Source: Purshia tridentata
Taxonomy: Eukaryota; Streptophyta; Magnoliopsida; Rosales; Rosaceae
NCBI GenBank assembly: GCA_003254885.1
Contig: QANT01008032.1
Location: 141,509-205,508 of the forward strand
Reading direction: 5' to 3'
DNA: 64,000 nt
The notes beneath the pieces are model-generated. The model made no database searches. It was not told where the DNA came from and worked only from the letters and a program-made list of their open reading frames with translations. Shown here piece by piece: positions 62,392 to 64,000 of this stretch (its first letter is position 1; the number at the start of each line of letters is the position of its first letter). Position numbers and translations under genes: made by a program.

Positions 62392-64000
62392 ATGCTGACC
62401 GACCTATGGTTCACCTTATTTGTTGGATTGTTAATAGAGTGACCTCAGCCAAAGGTAGGTTTAGTCTTTTATTGGACTCTGATTCTTTGAATTGATTGCT
62501 CCCAAAATTTTGGGTAGCTGTTTTAGGTCTTAAGTTATTCATGAATTCCTTCCTACCAAGTCCAAATTCATTCCTCATGTGGGAATAGAGTGTTGTTCCC
62601 CTATGTAATTTTGTTCATTTGTTACTGTTGAAAATGTCATGCTGTGGATAATCTGTGTTGTTCATCTGTTTGTCATGGAGACTCTTTCTCTCTCTCTCTC
62701 TCTCAAATTATATTAACCTGCTTTTGTTTTACACCAATTCACATCGCCATCGTGCAGTAAGATTCCATTGTAAATTGAGGTTGATAAGTTGGGAAAAAAA
62801 AAAAAAAACAGAAAATAGTGTAGCCCACAAACCGGGAATTGACACACCATATTATACAGAACGTGATGCTGTTTATTCATGAATACTTCTCCAAATGCGA
62901 CACATTTTGTGTTTATCGCGGTTCATTTGTAATGCCATATTATGGCAAATGGATTTTAATTTCAACAAGTATGAACATCCTTTCGTTGTTGTAACTTGGA
63001 AATTGGAATGAGGCGAACACTAAACATAAAATGATTTATACTCAGAATCAAGGAGTTGGATGTAACGTGGTAAGATGAATAGTTGAGGAGTAAAGGCGTT
63101 TGCTTTTTTCCTGTTGAGAAATACAGTCAGCTTTTGAACTGACATTAATCCGATATTTTATTATTCAAGATTGATACATCATATTTGTCAAGTATAAACT
63201 TTTAGCTCAGGATTCAGGAATACTGTTGGTGTCCTTCAAAATTATCACCCTTTCAACTTCCACATCGCATACCCATATCGAGACTTGTAAATTATCCATG
63301 ACCCATTGACCATGAATAAGATTACAAAGCTCCATTGGTTCAATTGGGTAGTGGGAACATACATACACTACATAAAAGCAGAGAGCTTATCAGATTACCA
63401 AACACAGGTAACGTGCCACCTAAGACAAGGGCCTACATGGCTGAGTTATACATTTAAAATCACATGGTTGGGTTTGGAGTCTTTGGACTGTCCTCCAATA
63501 CAGTAGTTTGAATTTTCATTATATTGGAATGTGGGACACATGTAGGACTACTCTTGGCTGCCATAAGTGACCATGTTATTAACTACCCATAGAAAGTGAC
63601 CCTTCAAGACCCTCTTTGCCAATGCCTAATGGTCCATTCTTTGCTTTGCGATTTTAGGTTTCATGCAATTGGGAAGGGAACTAGGCGACTAGCAGCAGCA
63701 GACAATCCCTAGTGAAGGGGCACTTTCATGGGTCCTTCAGAGACAACATTTGGATAAAACCCACATGCCTTTTGTGGATCTCAATTCAACCTCCATCCAC
63801 CTTGTCCATGGAGAAAGGTTCAGCTACTTTAGGATCACATATAATAAATATAGCAATATAAGATATCAAATATCAAATTATGTTCCTTTTCATTATTGTG
63901 TGTGAGAGGGAGAGAGGAAGATACACCTAAATTGCTCAAAGATTGTAATGCCATGCCAAAACATGTATAATAAATGAACCAAAATATACTCACATTTTGC
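62392..64000. other. downstream region to the window end
   Basis: bZIP 3' UTR and AT-rich intergenic DNA. A TC microsatellite lies at 62686-62704. No gene was supported through the end of the window. Confidence 0.5.
62686..62704. repeat. (TC)n microsatellite
   Basis: About nine uninterrupted TC units downstream of the bZIP gene. Confidence 0.8.

Overview
This window is nuclear DNA of a dicot plant. The genes have several introns with GT-AG junctions, the intergenic DNA is AT-rich, and the products (WRKY group III, type-A response regulator, U-box, ATL, group I bZIP, CHIL) are plant families. Product similarity and gene order suggest a rosid, most likely Rosaceae (Prunus-like). That assignment is inference; no similarity search was run.

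Layout, left to right: a WRKY70/54-type gene (+) and a WRKY55-type gene (-), convergent, with a DNA transposon between them; a lung-seven-transmembrane receptor gene (+, 9.6-12.6 kb); a repeat-like block (13.0-14.1 kb); an F-box gene (+); a plastid glycerol-3-phosphate dehydrogenase GLY1/SFD1 (-); a small Cys/His-rich basic protein (+); a short type-A response regulator of the ARR16/17 type (-); a p43/Arc1p-like tRNA-binding protein (-); an LRR receptor kinase of the IRK/PXC2 type (+); a possible two-exon fragment of an unknown gene (-, 39.0-39.4 kb); a PUB62/63-like U-box protein (+); a conserved nuclear-looking protein of unknown function (-); a DUF7804-like plastid protein (-); the non-catalytic chalcone isomerase-like protein CHIL (+); a RING-H2 ATL protein (-); and a bZIP18/52-type factor (+).

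For every intron-containing gene I joined exons by hand at GT-AG junctions and checked that phases and total length agree. As recalled from Arabidopsis, bZIP18, an unknown protein, a U-box protein, the OB-fold protein, ARR16, GLY1, WRKY55 and WRKY54 lie in the same relative order on chromosome 2 (about At2g40620-At2g40750). IRK, ARR17 and WRKY70 are close together on chromosome 3, and CHIL with an ATL gene on chromosome 5. The window therefore looks like a less fractionated version of an ancestral block.

The genes do not form one pathway. Local themes are salicylate/defence regulation (two WRKYs; GLY1 in plastid glycerolipid supply), cytokinin and receptor signalling, and flavonoid biosynthesis (CHIL). 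I found no radically new system. The points most worth a second look are a CHIL start codon that appears to be split by an intron, the unrecognised exon pair at 38983-39359, a transposon that landed inside a 95-bp tandem repeat, the pseudokinase signature in the receptor kinase, and a local assembly fault at 36241-36301.
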